This document shows, in pieces, positions 42,652-52,208 of a stretch of 64,000 nucleotides of DNA (position 1 is its first letter; each line of letters begins with the position of its first letter). The position numbers were made by a program, and so were the translations under genes. Below the pieces are notes generated by a model. The model saw only the letters and a list, made by a program, of their open reading frames with translations, had not been told where the DNA came from and searched no databases. Source of the DNA: Enterococcus faecalis_A (GTDB lineage Bacteria; Bacillota; Bacilli; Lactobacillales; Enterococcaceae); assembly GCA_051295955.1 (NCBI GenBank), contig JBPDWA010000001.1:1-64000 (forward strand). Direction: 5' to 3'.

Positions 42652-43049
42652 ATAACCAATGATGTAATTGAACGAACACTCCTAACTATAAAAATAAATT
42701 TTTTTCTTTATATTTCGCTTAAAAAAAGAGAAACAACAATAAGTAAAAATTTTCAAAAAAGGTATTAAACAATAAATGACTATGTAATAAAAACATAATA
42801 TTTTTTTTGGAAATTGATTTATAGTGTATTGAGAAAAAACTACTAGAATTATCCAATAGAAAAAGCTTTTTAAAGCTATGAATTTAATCAAAAGTTAGAA
42901 TGCTCTTTAAAGCGATTTTTTTTTTAGAACATCTCCGTGGCTATGGTATAATTTAAAAAAAGCAGAATGAAACTTGAGAGAAAGATTGCTTCTTAAGTTT
43001 TTGTTTAAGAAAAATTTAAAGCAATTGTTGAATAGAAGGAGACGTTTTT
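42652..43049. other. Intergenic region with the thioesterase promoter
   Basis: No gene seen. TTAGAA and TATAAT (42924-42952, 17-bp spacer, with TGG before the -10) form the promoter. The leader holds AAACTT...AAGTTT (42969-42999), a possible hairpin. Confidence 0.6.
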
Positions 43050-43793
43050 GTGGGAAAAAAATATTCATCAACATACGAAGTAGCCTACTATGATGCAGAT
43101 ATTACTGGCTCTATGAAGATTCCATCAATGCTAGCAGTCGTTATAAAAACTTCAGAGGATCAAAGCGATTTACTTAATCGAGATGCCGCCTACATTGCTG
43201 ATTTTGGTTTAGGCTGGGTGATTACGAATTATGAAATAGTGATTACGCGTTTACCAAAAGTAGGCGAAAAATTAACCATTACTACACAGGCGATGTCATA
43301 CAATAAATATTTTTGTTATCGTCATTTTTGGATCCACGATGAAGCCGGCAATGAATGCGTATTTATCAAGTCGACATTTGTCTTAATGGATAAAGTGAAT
43401 CGTAAGATCAGTACCGTTTTGCCAGAGATTATTGAGCCTTTTGAGTCAGAAAAGGTGACAAAAATTTATCGCAACCAAAAAATTGAAAAAGTAACTGCTG
43501 GCGATTTTTTAGTCTATCGGGTCCGTTTTTTTGATATTGACGGCAATCAACACGTGAACAATGCCATTTATTTTAACTGGATATTGGACGTTTTAGGCTA
43601 TGATTTTTTGACTAAATATGAACCTACTAACATTTTGGTGAAATTTGATAAAGAAGTGGAATATGGACAAGAAGTAGAAAGCCATTTTGAAACCATCACA
43701 GAAGAGGGCCAATTGAAAACACGGCACGAGATTCGGATGTCCGGGCAAACCTATTGTGAAGCCAACATTGATTGGAAGCTACGATCAAAATAA
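43050..43793 (+). CDS. Acyl-ACP thioesterase
   Basis: Double hot-dog thioesterase (PF01643 type, 247 aa) that releases fatty acids from acyl carrier protein. The second domain carries DIDGNQHVNNAIYFNWILD with the catalytic Asn/His region and a Cys near the end (QTYCEANIDW). GTG start at 43050 after GAAGGAGA. In Firmicutes such enzymes adjust acyl-ACP pools. First gene of a run with DUF72, HAD and MazG-like genes, spaced 10-45 nt. Confidence 0.88.
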   Translation: MGKKYSSTYEVAYYDADITGSMKIPSMLAVVIKTSEDQSDLLNRDAAYIADFGLGWVITNYEIVITRLPKVGEKLTITTQAMSYNKYFCYRHFWIHDEAGNECVFIKSTFVLMDKVNRKISTVLPEIIEPFESEKVTKIYRNQKIEKVTAGDFLVYRVRFFDIDGNQHVNNAIYFNWILDVLGYDFLTKYEPTNILVKFDKEVEYGQEVESHFETITEEGQLKTRHEIRMSGQTYCEANIDWKLRSK

Positions 43794-43836
43794 AAGGCTG
43801 TATTAAAACACCATCATTAAAAAAGGAGGAAGCAGG

Positions 43837-44670
43837 ATGATTCGCATCGGCTTAACATCATTTAGCGAGCATGAGACGTTGACAGGGAAAAAACGTTCGA
43901 CTTTATATGAATACGCTAGCCACTTACCGTTAGTTGAAATGGACACGGCGTATTATGCCATTCCCCGCAAGGAAAATGTGGCGAAGTGGGTGGAAGCTGT
44001 ACCGGATAATTTTCGTTTTGTTATGAAAGCCTATAGTGGCATTAGTGGTCAAGGAGACTGGCAGCCTTACTATGAAAATGAGACTGAAATGGTATCCGCT
44101 TTTTTGGACCATATGGAGCCGTTGATTCGCTCAGGAAAATTATTTGCTTTTTTAGTGCAGTTTTCCGGGACATTTAGCTGTACCAAAGAAAATGTTGCTC
44201 ATCTTACGAAAATCCGTCGTTGGTTTAAGGAATATCCGGTAGCGATAGAATTGCGAAATAGTTCTTGGTTTCATGAGGATCATCGCAATCAAATGTTGCA
44301 GTTTATGAAAAATAACCGTTTCTCACTGGTAATTGTCGATGAGCCGCAAATAGCCACTAATCCTGTGCCGTTTTATCCATGCGTTACCAATGACCAATTT
44401 GTCCTTTTTCGTTTTCATGGTAGAAATGCAGCAGGTTGGTTGGCCAATGACAAAGATTGGCGGAAAAAGCGCACGCTTTATCGTTACAATTCAAAAGAGC
44501 TGGAGGAATTGCAGCAAGGAGTTCAACAAGTAATGGCTTCTACCAAAGATGTTGGTATCATCTTTAACAATAATTCTGGCGGCGATGCGGCTGATAATGC
44601 GCTCCAATTCCAGCAGTTACTAGGAATACACTATGATCAGTTAAACCCAAAACAAATGGACTTATTTTAA
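43837..44670 (+). CDS. DUF72 family protein (YecE-like)
   Basis: TIM-barrel-like DUF72 protein (277 aa): MIRIGLTSFSEHETL, VEMDTAYYAIPRKENVAKWVEAVPDNFRF, and a C-terminal RYNSKELEELQ with IIFNNNSGG. Biochemical role unknown. AAAGGAGG ribosome site. Eleven bases before the HAD gene, so co-transcribed. Confidence 0.88.
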   Translation: MIRIGLTSFSEHETLTGKKRSTLYEYASHLPLVEMDTAYYAIPRKENVAKWVEAVPDNFRFVMKAYSGISGQGDWQPYYENETEMVSAFLDHMEPLIRSGKLFAFLVQFSGTFSCTKENVAHLTKIRRWFKEYPVAIELRNSSWFHEDHRNQMLQFMKNNRFSLVIVDEPQIATNPVPFYPCVTNDQFVLFRFHGRNAAGWLANDKDWRKKRTLYRYNSKELEELQQGVQQVMASTKDVGIIFNNNSGGDAADNALQFQQLLGIHYDQLNPKQMDLF

Positions 44671-44680
44671 AAGGAGAATC

Positions 44681-45514
44681 ATGATAAAAGCTGTATTTTT
44701 TGATATTGATGGCACCTTAGTAACTAAAAATGCGCACGCATTGGCTTCCACGAAAGAAGCAATTAAACAACTGCATCAGCAAGGAATCGTCTGCGGAATT
44801 GCGACCGGGCGTGGTCCAGTTCGCTTAAACCAACAAGTGGATGAAATGAATTTTGACGTCTTCGTGTCTTACAATGGCCAATTTGTCTACACTTGTGAAA
44901 AAGAAGTATTACGTTCTGAAAGTTTTAAGCCGGAAGTGTTACAGGAAATTGTGGCTTTTTCGGACACTTTTCGCCGGCAAACTATGTTTGGAAGTGCTAC
45001 CAGAGTAGAAGGCAGCTCTTTGATGCAGGCCGGCCAGCGAAAATGGGTCAAACAACTGATGCGTTTTTTCCCGCAAAGAATTCCTGTGGCTTGGATCAAA
45101 AAGTTTTTGTCAGCCATTCAGCGAAACGATTGTCGGTATGAAGAGTTGTCCATTCTGAAAGAGCCGATTTTTCAATGTGTTATGTTGAGTCCAGTGGCGG
45201 AAACAGAGGAATTACGTGCTTTTTTTCCTAAATGTCATCTTACGCGCTCCAATCCGTACACAGTGGATATTATCCCAAAAGGCGGTTCAAAAATTGTAGG
45301 GATCCAAGCTTGTTTAGAACATTACCAATTAACGCTAGAGGAATTAATGGTTTTTGGCGATAGCTGGAACGATTATGAGATGATTCAACAGGCAGGAATT
45401 GGTGTGGCCATGGGCAATGCGGACCCGGAATTGCAGGCAGTTGCTGATTATATTACTGATACCAATGAAAAAGATGGTATTTTTAAAGCGTTGCGTTATT
45501 ATCGTTTAATTTAA
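44681..45514 (+). CDS. Cof-type HAD hydrolase
   Basis: HAD-superfamily IIB phosphatase (277 aa). Motif I is DIDGTL with the nucleophile Asp8, and motif IV is GDSWNDYEMIQ. The C2 cap lies between. Such enzymes dephosphorylate sugar phosphates, FMN or related metabolites; the substrate is not predictable. Ten bases after the DUF72 gene. Confidence 0.9.
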   Translation: MIKAVFFDIDGTLVTKNAHALASTKEAIKQLHQQGIVCGIATGRGPVRLNQQVDEMNFDVFVSYNGQFVYTCEKEVLRSESFKPEVLQEIVAFSDTFRRQTMFGSATRVEGSSLMQAGQRKWVKQLMRFFPQRIPVAWIKKFLSAIQRNDCRYEELSILKEPIFQCVMLSPVAETEELRAFFPKCHLTRSNPYTVDIIPKGGSKIVGIQACLEHYQLTLEELMVFGDSWNDYEMIQQAGIGVAMGNADPELQAVADYITDTNEKDGIFKALRYYRLI

Positions 45515-45529
45515 AATGGAGGCAAGAAA

Positions 45530-46057
45530 ATGACAGATACAAATAATCCGTACCAAATGGTAGGAGAATTTCATGAAACGTTTAGCCCAAAGACAGTCAG
45601 TGAGCCCACCGCTTTTCCTCCGGAAGCAGCTGCTTTTCGGGCTGAATTTAAAGTAGAGGAAATAGTAGAATTTTTATACAGCTCAGCTTATAACGATCAT
45701 GAAAAATTTCAAGAGTTGGTAAGTGGTTTAAAAAAAGCGGTGGATCAAGCGCAAGCTAAAATATTAGCCAAGGAAAAACCGGTTACTGATCCATTGGTGG
45801 AAGAAGTCGATGCGTTAGTTGACTTGCTGTATTTTACGTATGGTTCATTTTATTTAATGGGCGTAGATCCAACGAGGCTGATGGAAATTGTTCATCAAGC
45901 CAACATGGGCAAACTTTTTCCCGATGGCAAACCTCATTATCATCCAGTGACGAACAAAGTATTAAAACCCGATAACTGGGAACAAGACTTCGCCCCGGAA
46001 GCCAATATAAAAGCCGAACTAGTCAGACAAATCCAACAAGCTAGCAAAAAAGGTTAA
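45530..46057 (+). CDS. MazG-like nucleotide pyrophosphohydrolase
   Basis: All-alpha NTP pyrophosphatase family (175 aa). Metal-binding acids are seen in EFKVEEIVEFLY (ExxEE) and EEVDALVDLLYF (ExxxD). KLFPDGKPHYHPVTNKVLKPDNW is the conserved C-terminal strip of this subgroup. It likely cleaves non-canonical nucleotides or phosphoribosyl-ATP-like substrates. GGAGG ribosome site. Last gene of the run, with a terminator 22 nt on. Confidence 0.82.
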   Translation: MTDTNNPYQMVGEFHETFSPKTVSEPTAFPPEAAAFRAEFKVEEIVEFLYSSAYNDHEKFQELVSGLKKAVDQAQAKILAKEKPVTDPLVEEVDALVDLLYFTYGSFYLMGVDPTRLMEIVHQANMGKLFPDGKPHYHPVTNKVLKPDNWEQDFAPEANIKAELVRQIQQASKKG

Positions 46058-46078
46058 CTGAAATAACAATACGAAAAG

Positions 46079-46114
46079 AAAAACTTGCAATGACTAATTC
46101 GTTGCAAGTTTTTT
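46079..46114. terminator. Terminator between the MazG-like gene and aspartokinase
   Basis: AAACTTGCAA and TTGCAAGTTT arms with a run of Ts on the plus strand. Confidence 0.85.
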
Positions 46115-46119
46115 TAGGG

Positions 46120-47478
46120 TTATTCTGGACTGTTGAAAAATGTTTGATACAGCGCTTGAATAGCTTTTTTTTCTTGTTCTTGGCGAATACCAAACATAAT
46201 GCTTACTTCCGAAGAGCCTTGATTGATCATTTCCAAGTTGATTTGTTGTTGTGCCAAGGCAGCAGTGCTGTCAGCCGTTACCCCGATGCGCTGTCTCATG
46301 CCTTCACCGACGATCATAATCATGGAGAGATTGTGTGTAATTCGTAATTCATCTGGCGACAGTTCAGCTTCAAGTCGTTTCATCAACGTCGCTTCGATTT
46401 CCGGCGTGAGTTGTCGTTCTCGCAAGACAATGGAGATATCATCAATTCCAGAAGGCATATGTTCATAACTTAAGGCGAGTTCTTCCAATATTTGCAAAAT
46501 ACGACGCCCGAAACCAAGTTCTCGGTTCATCAAATATTTGCTGATGTAGATGCTGGCAAAGCCTTGATCGCTGGCAATACCTACTACCGGATCGTTTTTA
46601 ACGGTTCTGGCAGTTGTGATCAAAGTGCCGGGATGCTCCGGATTATTGGTGTTTTTAATCACAACGGGAATATTGGCACGATAAGCTGGCATCAAGGCTT
46701 CATCATGCAATACGGCAAAGCCGGCGTAGGCTAACTCGCGCATTTCCCGATACGTTAACTCTGTAATCGTTTTAGGTTTTTTTATGATGCCGGGATGAGC
46801 GACATAAATACCATCGACATCCGTAAAGTTCTCGTAGCAATCGGCTTTGACACCAGCAGCTACGATAGCGCCGGTAATGTCGGAACCACCACGAGAAAAA
46901 GTACAAATTTCGCCGGTTTCAGTAGAGCCGAAAAAGCCAGGGATGACTAAGACATCGTTTGTGTGCTGATAACGCTGAATCGCCGCGAGAGAAGATGACA
47001 AAATACGGGCGTTGCCCGGTTCATCTGAAACGATCAGACCGAGGTCTTGAGGACTGATGTAGCGAGCGGATAAACCTTGTTGTCTGAGGAAAGCAGCCAC
47101 TACTTTAGCGTGATTGTCCTCGCCACTGGCTAAAAAGGCGTCAAAAAGATGTGGATTGTCTGTTTGCGGCAACGTTGACAGCCGGCGAATTGCTGCTTCT
47201 ATCTCACTTAAAACACCTTTGTGGATTGCTAGTTCATCAAAAAAAGCTTCATAGCGGGCGACAATCGCAGCAATCAATGGTGCAGTTTCTTGTTGAGCGA
47301 CGTAAGCTTGATAGTAAGCGATCAATAAATCAGTCACTTTGGTGTCGTCAGCAAAACGTTTACCAGGAGCGGAAACAACGATGAATTTACGACTAGTATC
47401 AGTCTTGATAATATGTCCAACTTTTTGTAACTGTGTTGCTGATGCTAAAGAACTTCCGCCGAATTTAACAACTTTCAC
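46120..47478 (-). CDS. lysC: Aspartate kinase
   Basis: Phosphorylates aspartate, the first step to lysine, threonine, methionine and diaminopimelate. Kinase domain with KFGGSSLA at the N-terminus and SRGGSDITGAIVA; two ACT regulatory domains at the C-terminus (QGFASIYIS and SMIMIVGEGM). Start at GTG 47478 is preferred because GGGAGTGG precedes it; an upstream TTG at 47493 gives five more residues. 452 aa, like the Lys-sensitive aspartokinase III type. No lysine riboswitch recognised upstream. Confidence 0.9.
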   Translation of the reverse strand: MKVVKFGGSSLASATQLQKVGHIIKTDTSRKFIVVSAPGKRFADDTKVTDLLIAYYQAYVAQQETAPLIAAIVARYEAFFDELAIHKGVLSEIEAAIRRLSTLPQTDNPHLFDAFLASGEDNHAKVVAAFLRQQGLSARYISPQDLGLIVSDEPGNARILSSSLAAIQRYQHTNDVLVIPGFFGSTETGEICTFSRGGSDITGAIVAAGVKADCYENFTDVDGIYVAHPGIIKKPKTITELTYREMRELAYAGFAVLHDEALMPAYRANIPVVIKNTNNPEHPGTLITTARTVKNDPVVGIASDQGFASIYISKYLMNRELGFGRRILQILEELALSYEHMPSGIDDISIVLRERQLTPEIEATLMKRLEAELSPDELRITHNLSMIMIVGEGMRQRIGVTADSTAALAQQQINLEMINQGSSEVSIMFGIRQEQEKKAIQALYQTFFNSPE

Positions 47479-47679
47479 TTTTTCCACTCCCAATTCTCAT
47501 CAATCTTTCACGATATATATTAGTAAAAGGATACCGAAAAATGACGGGAAGTTCAATCATTTCTGATAGATTTTTTGGCATTTTTCAAATAACTTTCAAA
47601 TTTCCGCTTCATTTTCTTTCAAGACTTTGGTAGACTGGATAACTGTGACCTGTGACAGAAGAAATGAAGGAGTTAGTGC

Positions 47680-48351
47680 ATGAGCTCAACAAAATTTACC
47701 ACAGTAGTGTTTGATATGGACGGTGTCATCGTCGACAGTGAAAAATTTTACTATCAACGTCGGTTCAATTTTTTGCAAGAACATGGTTTATTTATTGATA
47801 AAATTCCATTGCCTGAACTAGTCGGAGCAGATATGCGTTCCTTGTGGCCTAAAATCGCCGCCGTTAATAATGTCGCTTTGGACATTCCGTTTATGACACA
47901 ACAATACGTGGAATATAAAAAACAACATCCTTTAAATTATGAAAAGTTGCTTGCCAAAGATACCAAACGTATTTTGCAATACTTAAAACGTCAACACTAC
48001 AACATTGGTCTAGCTTCTTCTTCTACGATGACGGCGATTCAAGAAGTCTTAACCGTCGCTGGTATCGAACCTTATTTTGACGTGGTCGTCAGTGGGGAAG
48101 CCTTCGAAAAGAGTAAACCAGCTCCAGATATTTATCAGCACGTATTAACAACACTGGCAGTCAAGCCTAGCGCTTGTTTAGCCATTGAAGACTCTGAAAA
48201 AGGCATTCAATCAGCTAAAGCAGCCGGGCTGACCGTCTGGGCGATGCGTGACCGTCAATTCGGCATGGATCAGCGCCACGCCGACGATTTGATTGAAGAA
48301 CTGGCTGATATTTGTAAGAAATTAGAAGAATCAGCGGATCGGAATCTTTAA
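47680..48351 (+). CDS. HAD hydrolase, beta-phosphoglucomutase-like
   Basis: HAD-superfamily IA enzyme (223 aa) with nucleophile motif DMDGVIVDSE, a helical cap at residues 20-90, and the motif AIEDSEKGIQSAKAAG. This fits the phosphoglucomutase-like subgroup, either mutase or phosphatase. GAAGGAG ribosome site. Stands alone. Confidence 0.87.
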   Translation: MSSTKFTTVVFDMDGVIVDSEKFYYQRRFNFLQEHGLFIDKIPLPELVGADMRSLWPKIAAVNNVALDIPFMTQQYVEYKKQHPLNYEKLLAKDTKRILQYLKRQHYNIGLASSSTMTAIQEVLTVAGIEPYFDVVVSGEAFEKSKPAPDIYQHVLTTLAVKPSACLAIEDSEKGIQSAKAAGLTVWAMRDRQFGMDQRHADDLIEELADICKKLEESADRNL

Positions 48352-48428
48352 ATAGCTTTTAAGGATTATTTTGTTTGGAATATTTAGTAAAAATTTTATA
48401 ATTAAATAGTGAATGATGGCTGAATTTG

Positions 48429-48437
48429 TGCTATAAT
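48429..48437 (+). promoter_or_regulatory. Extended -10 promoter of ezrA
   Basis: TGCTATAAT, 121 nt before the ezrA start; no clear -35 box. Confidence 0.5.
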
Positions 48438-48558
48438 TTTCTGTAGGTGTTTTTAAGATTATTAATAAAAAAAATAGAGCAGAGTAGAATTTTATATAAA
48501 GGTTAAAAACAAGTTTGCTTTCATAAATAGAGAGATAGAAATCATCGGAGGAGCAATA

Positions 48559-50283
48559 ATGAAGAATAATTGGATTATTATCTTAGTACTGGCGATCATT
48601 ATCATTGCCGCCGTCTTGTATTTGATTGGCTACTTTATGCGTAAGAAGAATCAAGAGCAATTAGACAAGCTTGAAGAAAGAAAAGAAGCACTGTTTGATT
48701 TGCCGATTTTTGATGAAATTGACGACATCAAAAAAATGCATATGGTCGGGCAAAGTCAAAATACCTTCCGAGAATGGAACCAACGCTGGGTGGAGATTTC
48801 GACTAGTTCCTTTGCTGAACTTGAAAGCCAAATTTATGAAGTTGAAAGCCTTAATGAAACATTTCGTTTCATGAAAGCCAAAAAAGCTGTCAGTGAAGCA
48901 AACCAAACGATGGATGATATGGAAGCAGAAGTCGAAGTCATTCGTAATGGTTTGAAAGAATTGCGTGAAAGTGAAGAACGCAACTCTCTTGAAGTCCAAA
49001 AGGCTTTGGATGTTTACGAAGAATTGAACAAACTACTTCAAGAAGAAAAAGAAAGCTTTGGACCTGCTTATTCTGAATTAAAGAAACAAATCAAAAATAT
49101 TGAAATAGAATTTACCCAGTTTGTCACTTTGAATACCTCCGGTGATCCGATTGAAGCGCGAGAAGTATTAGAAAATGCGGAACGCCATACTTATGAACTG
49201 GATGACTTGATGAAACGCATTCCGCCGATGTATGAAGAATTAAATCATACCTTCCCGGAACAACTTAAAGAAATTGAAGAAGGCTACAAACGTTTAAAAG
49301 CCGACAAATATGTTTTTCCTGAACAAAACTTTTCTGAAGAAATTGCTCGGGTTCAAACTCGGGTTAAAAATTCAATGGCTGATTTAGAAAAGACTGAAGT
49401 TGCTGCTGTTGAAGTCGCTAATCGTGATACAGCCAATGATATCGATGCTCTTTATGAAGTGATGGAGCGAGAAATCAATGCGAAAAAATACGTACTTTCC
49501 AATCAAAAAGTAGTAGGCGATTATATCGCTCACGCTTTGAAGAATAACCGTCAATTAATGATCGAACTGGATCATACCTCACAAAGTTATACGTTAAACC
49601 ACAATGAAGTTGGCCGATCAAGAGGCTTCCAAACCGAAATCGAAGAATTGATCCGTCGTTACGAAGAAGTTGAACCAAAATTGAAAGATCATACGATTCC
49701 ATATTCAGAAGTGCAAGCTTTCTTTAAAGACTGTTACAAGATTTTGGATGATATTGAGAATCAACAATTAGAAATCGATAATTCATTAAAAGACTTGCGT
49801 AAAGGTGAAAAAGTCGCTCAAGAAAAAGTCGATCAATATGAATTCCGTATTCGCAGCTTGAAACGCTACGTAGAAAAACAACGCTTGCCTGGTTTGCCAG
49901 CGGAATATTTAGAGTTCTTCTTTGTAGCAACAGACCGTATTGAAGAATTAAGCAAAGCATTGAACAAAATCCGGATTAACATCGATGAAATTACTCGTTT
50001 GTGCGATCTATGTAATGAAGACTTAGATCTTTTAGAGAAGAAAACTCAAGATTTAGTCAATGCAGCAGCTTTAACGGAACAAATGATGCAATACGCTAAC
50101 CGTTACCGTCATACTCACGAAAACATTCGGACATCATTGGAAAGAAGCATGCAGCTTTTCTCAAAAGATTACCAATATCAAGATGCACTTGATGAAATTG
50201 GCACGGCTCTTGAAAGTGTGGAACCAGGCGCATTCAGAAGAATTGAAGATATCTACTTCAAAAATTTAAACACAGCAATCTAA
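48559..50283 (+). CDS. ezrA: Septation ring formation regulator EzrA
   Basis: Membrane-anchored negative regulator of FtsZ ring assembly. One N-terminal membrane helix (residues 4-25, IIILVLAIIIIAAVLYLI) is followed by a 540-residue spectrin-like coiled-coil cytoplasmic domain. 574 aa is standard. The C-terminal YRHTHENIRTSLERSMQLFSKDYQYQ is conserved. GGAGGAGC ribosome site. Upstream of the cysteine desulfurase/thiI region, as is common in this group. Confidence 0.94.
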   Translation: MKNNWIIILVLAIIIIAAVLYLIGYFMRKKNQEQLDKLEERKEALFDLPIFDEIDDIKKMHMVGQSQNTFREWNQRWVEISTSSFAELESQIYEVESLNETFRFMKAKKAVSEANQTMDDMEAEVEVIRNGLKELRESEERNSLEVQKALDVYEELNKLLQEEKESFGPAYSELKKQIKNIEIEFTQFVTLNTSGDPIEAREVLENAERHTYELDDLMKRIPPMYEELNHTFPEQLKEIEEGYKRLKADKYVFPEQNFSEEIARVQTRVKNSMADLEKTEVAAVEVANRDTANDIDALYEVMEREINAKKYVLSNQKVVGDYIAHALKNNRQLMIELDHTSQSYTLNHNEVGRSRGFQTEIEELIRRYEEVEPKLKDHTIPYSEVQAFFKDCYKILDDIENQQLEIDNSLKDLRKGEKVAQEKVDQYEFRIRSLKRYVEKQRLPGLPAEYLEFFFVATDRIEELSKALNKIRINIDEITRLCDLCNEDLDLLEKKTQDLVNAAALTEQMMQYANRYRHTHENIRTSLERSMQLFSKDYQYQDALDEIGTALESVEPGAFRRIEDIYFKNLNTAI

Positions 50284-50291
50284 CTATATGA

Positions 50292-50331
50292 AGAGTGGAC
50301 CGAGACATTTGTCGTTTTGGTTCGCTTTTTT
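50292..50331 (+). terminator. Terminator after ezrA
   Basis: AGTGGACC.AGAC with GTcGTTTTGGTTCGCT arms, followed by seven Ts. Confidence 0.7.
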
Positions 50332-50357
50332 TGATAAAAGTCACTGGTTATCTGTAG

Positions 50358-50386
50358 TTGAACTCACTATAGAGAAAGTATATAAT
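50358..50386 (+). promoter_or_regulatory. Promoter of the cysteine desulfurase gene
   Basis: TTGAAC and TATAAT with a 17-bp spacer, 32 nt before the ATG. Confidence 0.78.
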
Positions 50387-50418
50387 GGGAAGGAATTTTA
50401 AAAGAAGAAGGGGCAAAC

Positions 50419-51564
50419 ATGATTTATTTTGATAATAGCGCCACCACACCGATTTACCCACAAGCACTAGATGCTTATGTAAAAACAAGTCAACGGATTT
50501 ATGGGAATCCTTCAAGTCTCCATGATTTAGGCAGCCAAGCTCAGCGTTTATTACAACAAGCTCGTAAGCAAATTGCTGATTTAATTGAAGTAGCCGCCAA
50601 TGAAATTTATTTTACAAGCGGCGGAACAGAAGGGGACAATTGGGTATTAAAAGGCACGGCTCTTGAAAAACGTGTCTTTGGCAATCACATTATTATTTCT
50701 GCTGTAGAACATCCAGCTGTAACTGAAACGGCAATGCAATTGGCTCAGCTAGGTTTTGAGCTCTCTTATGCACCAGTTGATGAAAACGGTCTGGTAAAAA
50801 TAGAAGAACTGAAAGCCTTAATTCGCAAAGAAACGATTTTAGTTTCTGTGATGGCCGTCAACAATGAAGTCGGCGCTATTCAACCAATTCAAGCTATCAG
50901 TGACTTGTTGGCAGCTTATCCTGCAATTCATTTTCACGTAGATGCAGTACAAGCAATTGGGAAAGTTCCTACTGAGCAGTGGCTAACATCACGGGTGGAT
51001 TTTGCGACTTTTTCCGCTCACAAGTTTCACGGACCACGAGGGATTGGGTTTGTTTACTGGAAACATGGCCGTAAGTTGGCTCCATTGGTAACTGGTGGTG
51101 GCCAAGAAGCTAACCAACGTAGCGGTACGGAGAATCTACCGGCAATTGTAGCAATGGCCAAAGCCTTACGCATTTATTTGGATAAAAGCCAACAACAGCC
51201 AGAACATACCGCTAACTTGCGCCGTTCCTTGATGAACGCATTGAGTGACTGTCCAGGCGTAACGATATTTTCACAAGCAACCAGCCAATTTGCTCCCCAC
51301 ATTCTCTGCTTCGCTTTAAAAGGAATTCGTGGTGAAGTCTTAGTTCACGCTTTAGAAGAAAAGCAAATCTATCTGTCAACAACTAGTGCATGTTCCAGTC
51401 GTAAAAAAATGGCCAGCAGTACGTTACACGCCATGAAAGTTCCGGAACAGATAGCAACATCAGCTGTACGGATTAGTTTAGACGAAAGTAACACTATGGC
51501 AGAAGTTGAACAATTCATGATCGTCTTTTCTCAGCTGCAAAAGAAATTTGCGCGATTGAATTAA
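50419..51564 (+). CDS. Cysteine desulfurase (NifS/IscS-like)
   Basis: PLP enzyme (381 aa) that moves sulfur from cysteine to a persulfide. PLP Lys lies in FSAHKFHGPRG, and the active Cys lies in STTSACSSRK. HVDAVQAIGK holds the cofactor Asp. Family members next to thiI feed sulfur to ThiI for 4-thiouridine in tRNA. Here a MerR regulator and a DXS-like gene lie between it and thiI, an unusual arrangement. Confidence 0.9.
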   Translation: MIYFDNSATTPIYPQALDAYVKTSQRIYGNPSSLHDLGSQAQRLLQQARKQIADLIEVAANEIYFTSGGTEGDNWVLKGTALEKRVFGNHIIISAVEHPAVTETAMQLAQLGFELSYAPVDENGLVKIEELKALIRKETILVSVMAVNNEVGAIQPIQAISDLLAAYPAIHFHVDAVQAIGKVPTEQWLTSRVDFATFSAHKFHGPRGIGFVYWKHGRKLAPLVTGGGQEANQRSGTENLPAIVAMAKALRIYLDKSQQQPEHTANLRRSLMNALSDCPGVTIFSQATSQFAPHILCFALKGIRGEVLVHALEEKQIYLSTTSACSSRKKMASSTLHAMKVPEQIATSAVRISLDESNTMAEVEQFMIVFSQLQKKFARLN

Positions 51565-51704
51565 TAAACTAGATAAAGCGACAGACGACTGAAAGCTAGC
51601 CTAACAGGTACCTTTCAGTCGTTGTTATTTAGCTGAGAAAAATTATTAACCTAGATAGCAAAGAAATTTTTATGTGAATAAAAGCAACAAGCACAAAAAA
51701 TAGG

Positions 51705-51735
51705 TTGACTTAAAGTGAAGGTTAAGTAGTAGGAT
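51705..51735 (+). promoter_or_regulatory. MerR-type promoter with a 19-bp spacer
   Basis: TTGACT (51705-51710) and TAGGAT (51730-51735) are 19 bp apart, the over-long spacing typical of MerR-activated promoters. The dyad ACTTAA-N8-TTAAGT (51708-51727) lies inside the spacer, as expected for a MerR operator. Confidence 0.8.
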
Positions 51736-51779
51736 AGAAATGGAACAAAAAACAGCCGCTTATGAAAAGGAGGGAAAAT

Positions 51780-52124
51780 ATGAATATTTCTGAAGTAGCC
51801 GCTAAAACAGGATTAACACCAGTTACCCTTAGGTATTATGAAAAAATAGGTTTAATTCCGTCAGTTAAACGAAAAAGCGGCGGTGTTCGTAACTATAGTG
51901 AAGCAGATCTTGAGTGGATAAATTTTATTAAGTGTATGCGGAGTGCTGGTTTATCCATTGATTCGCTGATTCACTATACAGCATTATACAACCAAGGTAG
52001 TGCAACCGAGGCTGAGCGTAGAAATATTCTAATTGCAGAACGTGCTCAATTAGAGAAAAAATACCATGTGATTGGCGAAACCTTGGCAAATCTCAACCGA
52101 AAAATTGCTATGTATGACCGCTAA
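51780..52124 (+). CDS. MerR-family regulator, AdhR/NmlR-like
   Basis: 114 aa: N-terminal helix-turn-helix (ISEVAAKTGLTPVTLRYYEKIGLI), then a coiled coil. A single conserved Cys52 (FIKCMRSAGLSID) is at the position used by AdhR/NmlR-type sensors of aldehydes and electrophiles. Start at 51780 follows AAAGGAGGG; an in-frame ATG at 51762 lies upstream of that site. It lies directly downstream of its own 19-bp-spacer promoter and 84 nt before the DXS-like gene, which it probably controls. Confidence 0.87.
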   Translation: MNISEVAAKTGLTPVTLRYYEKIGLIPSVKRKSGGVRNYSEADLEWINFIKCMRSAGLSIDSLIHYTALYNQGSATEAERRNILIAERAQLEKKYHVIGETLANLNRKIAMYDR

Positions 52125-52208
52125 TCACTCAGTAAATAAAAAATTTTTTTCAAAAATAGTGAACAAGGAAATAATATGCGTAGTTTATTGATAGAAGGGA
52201 AGACAAGT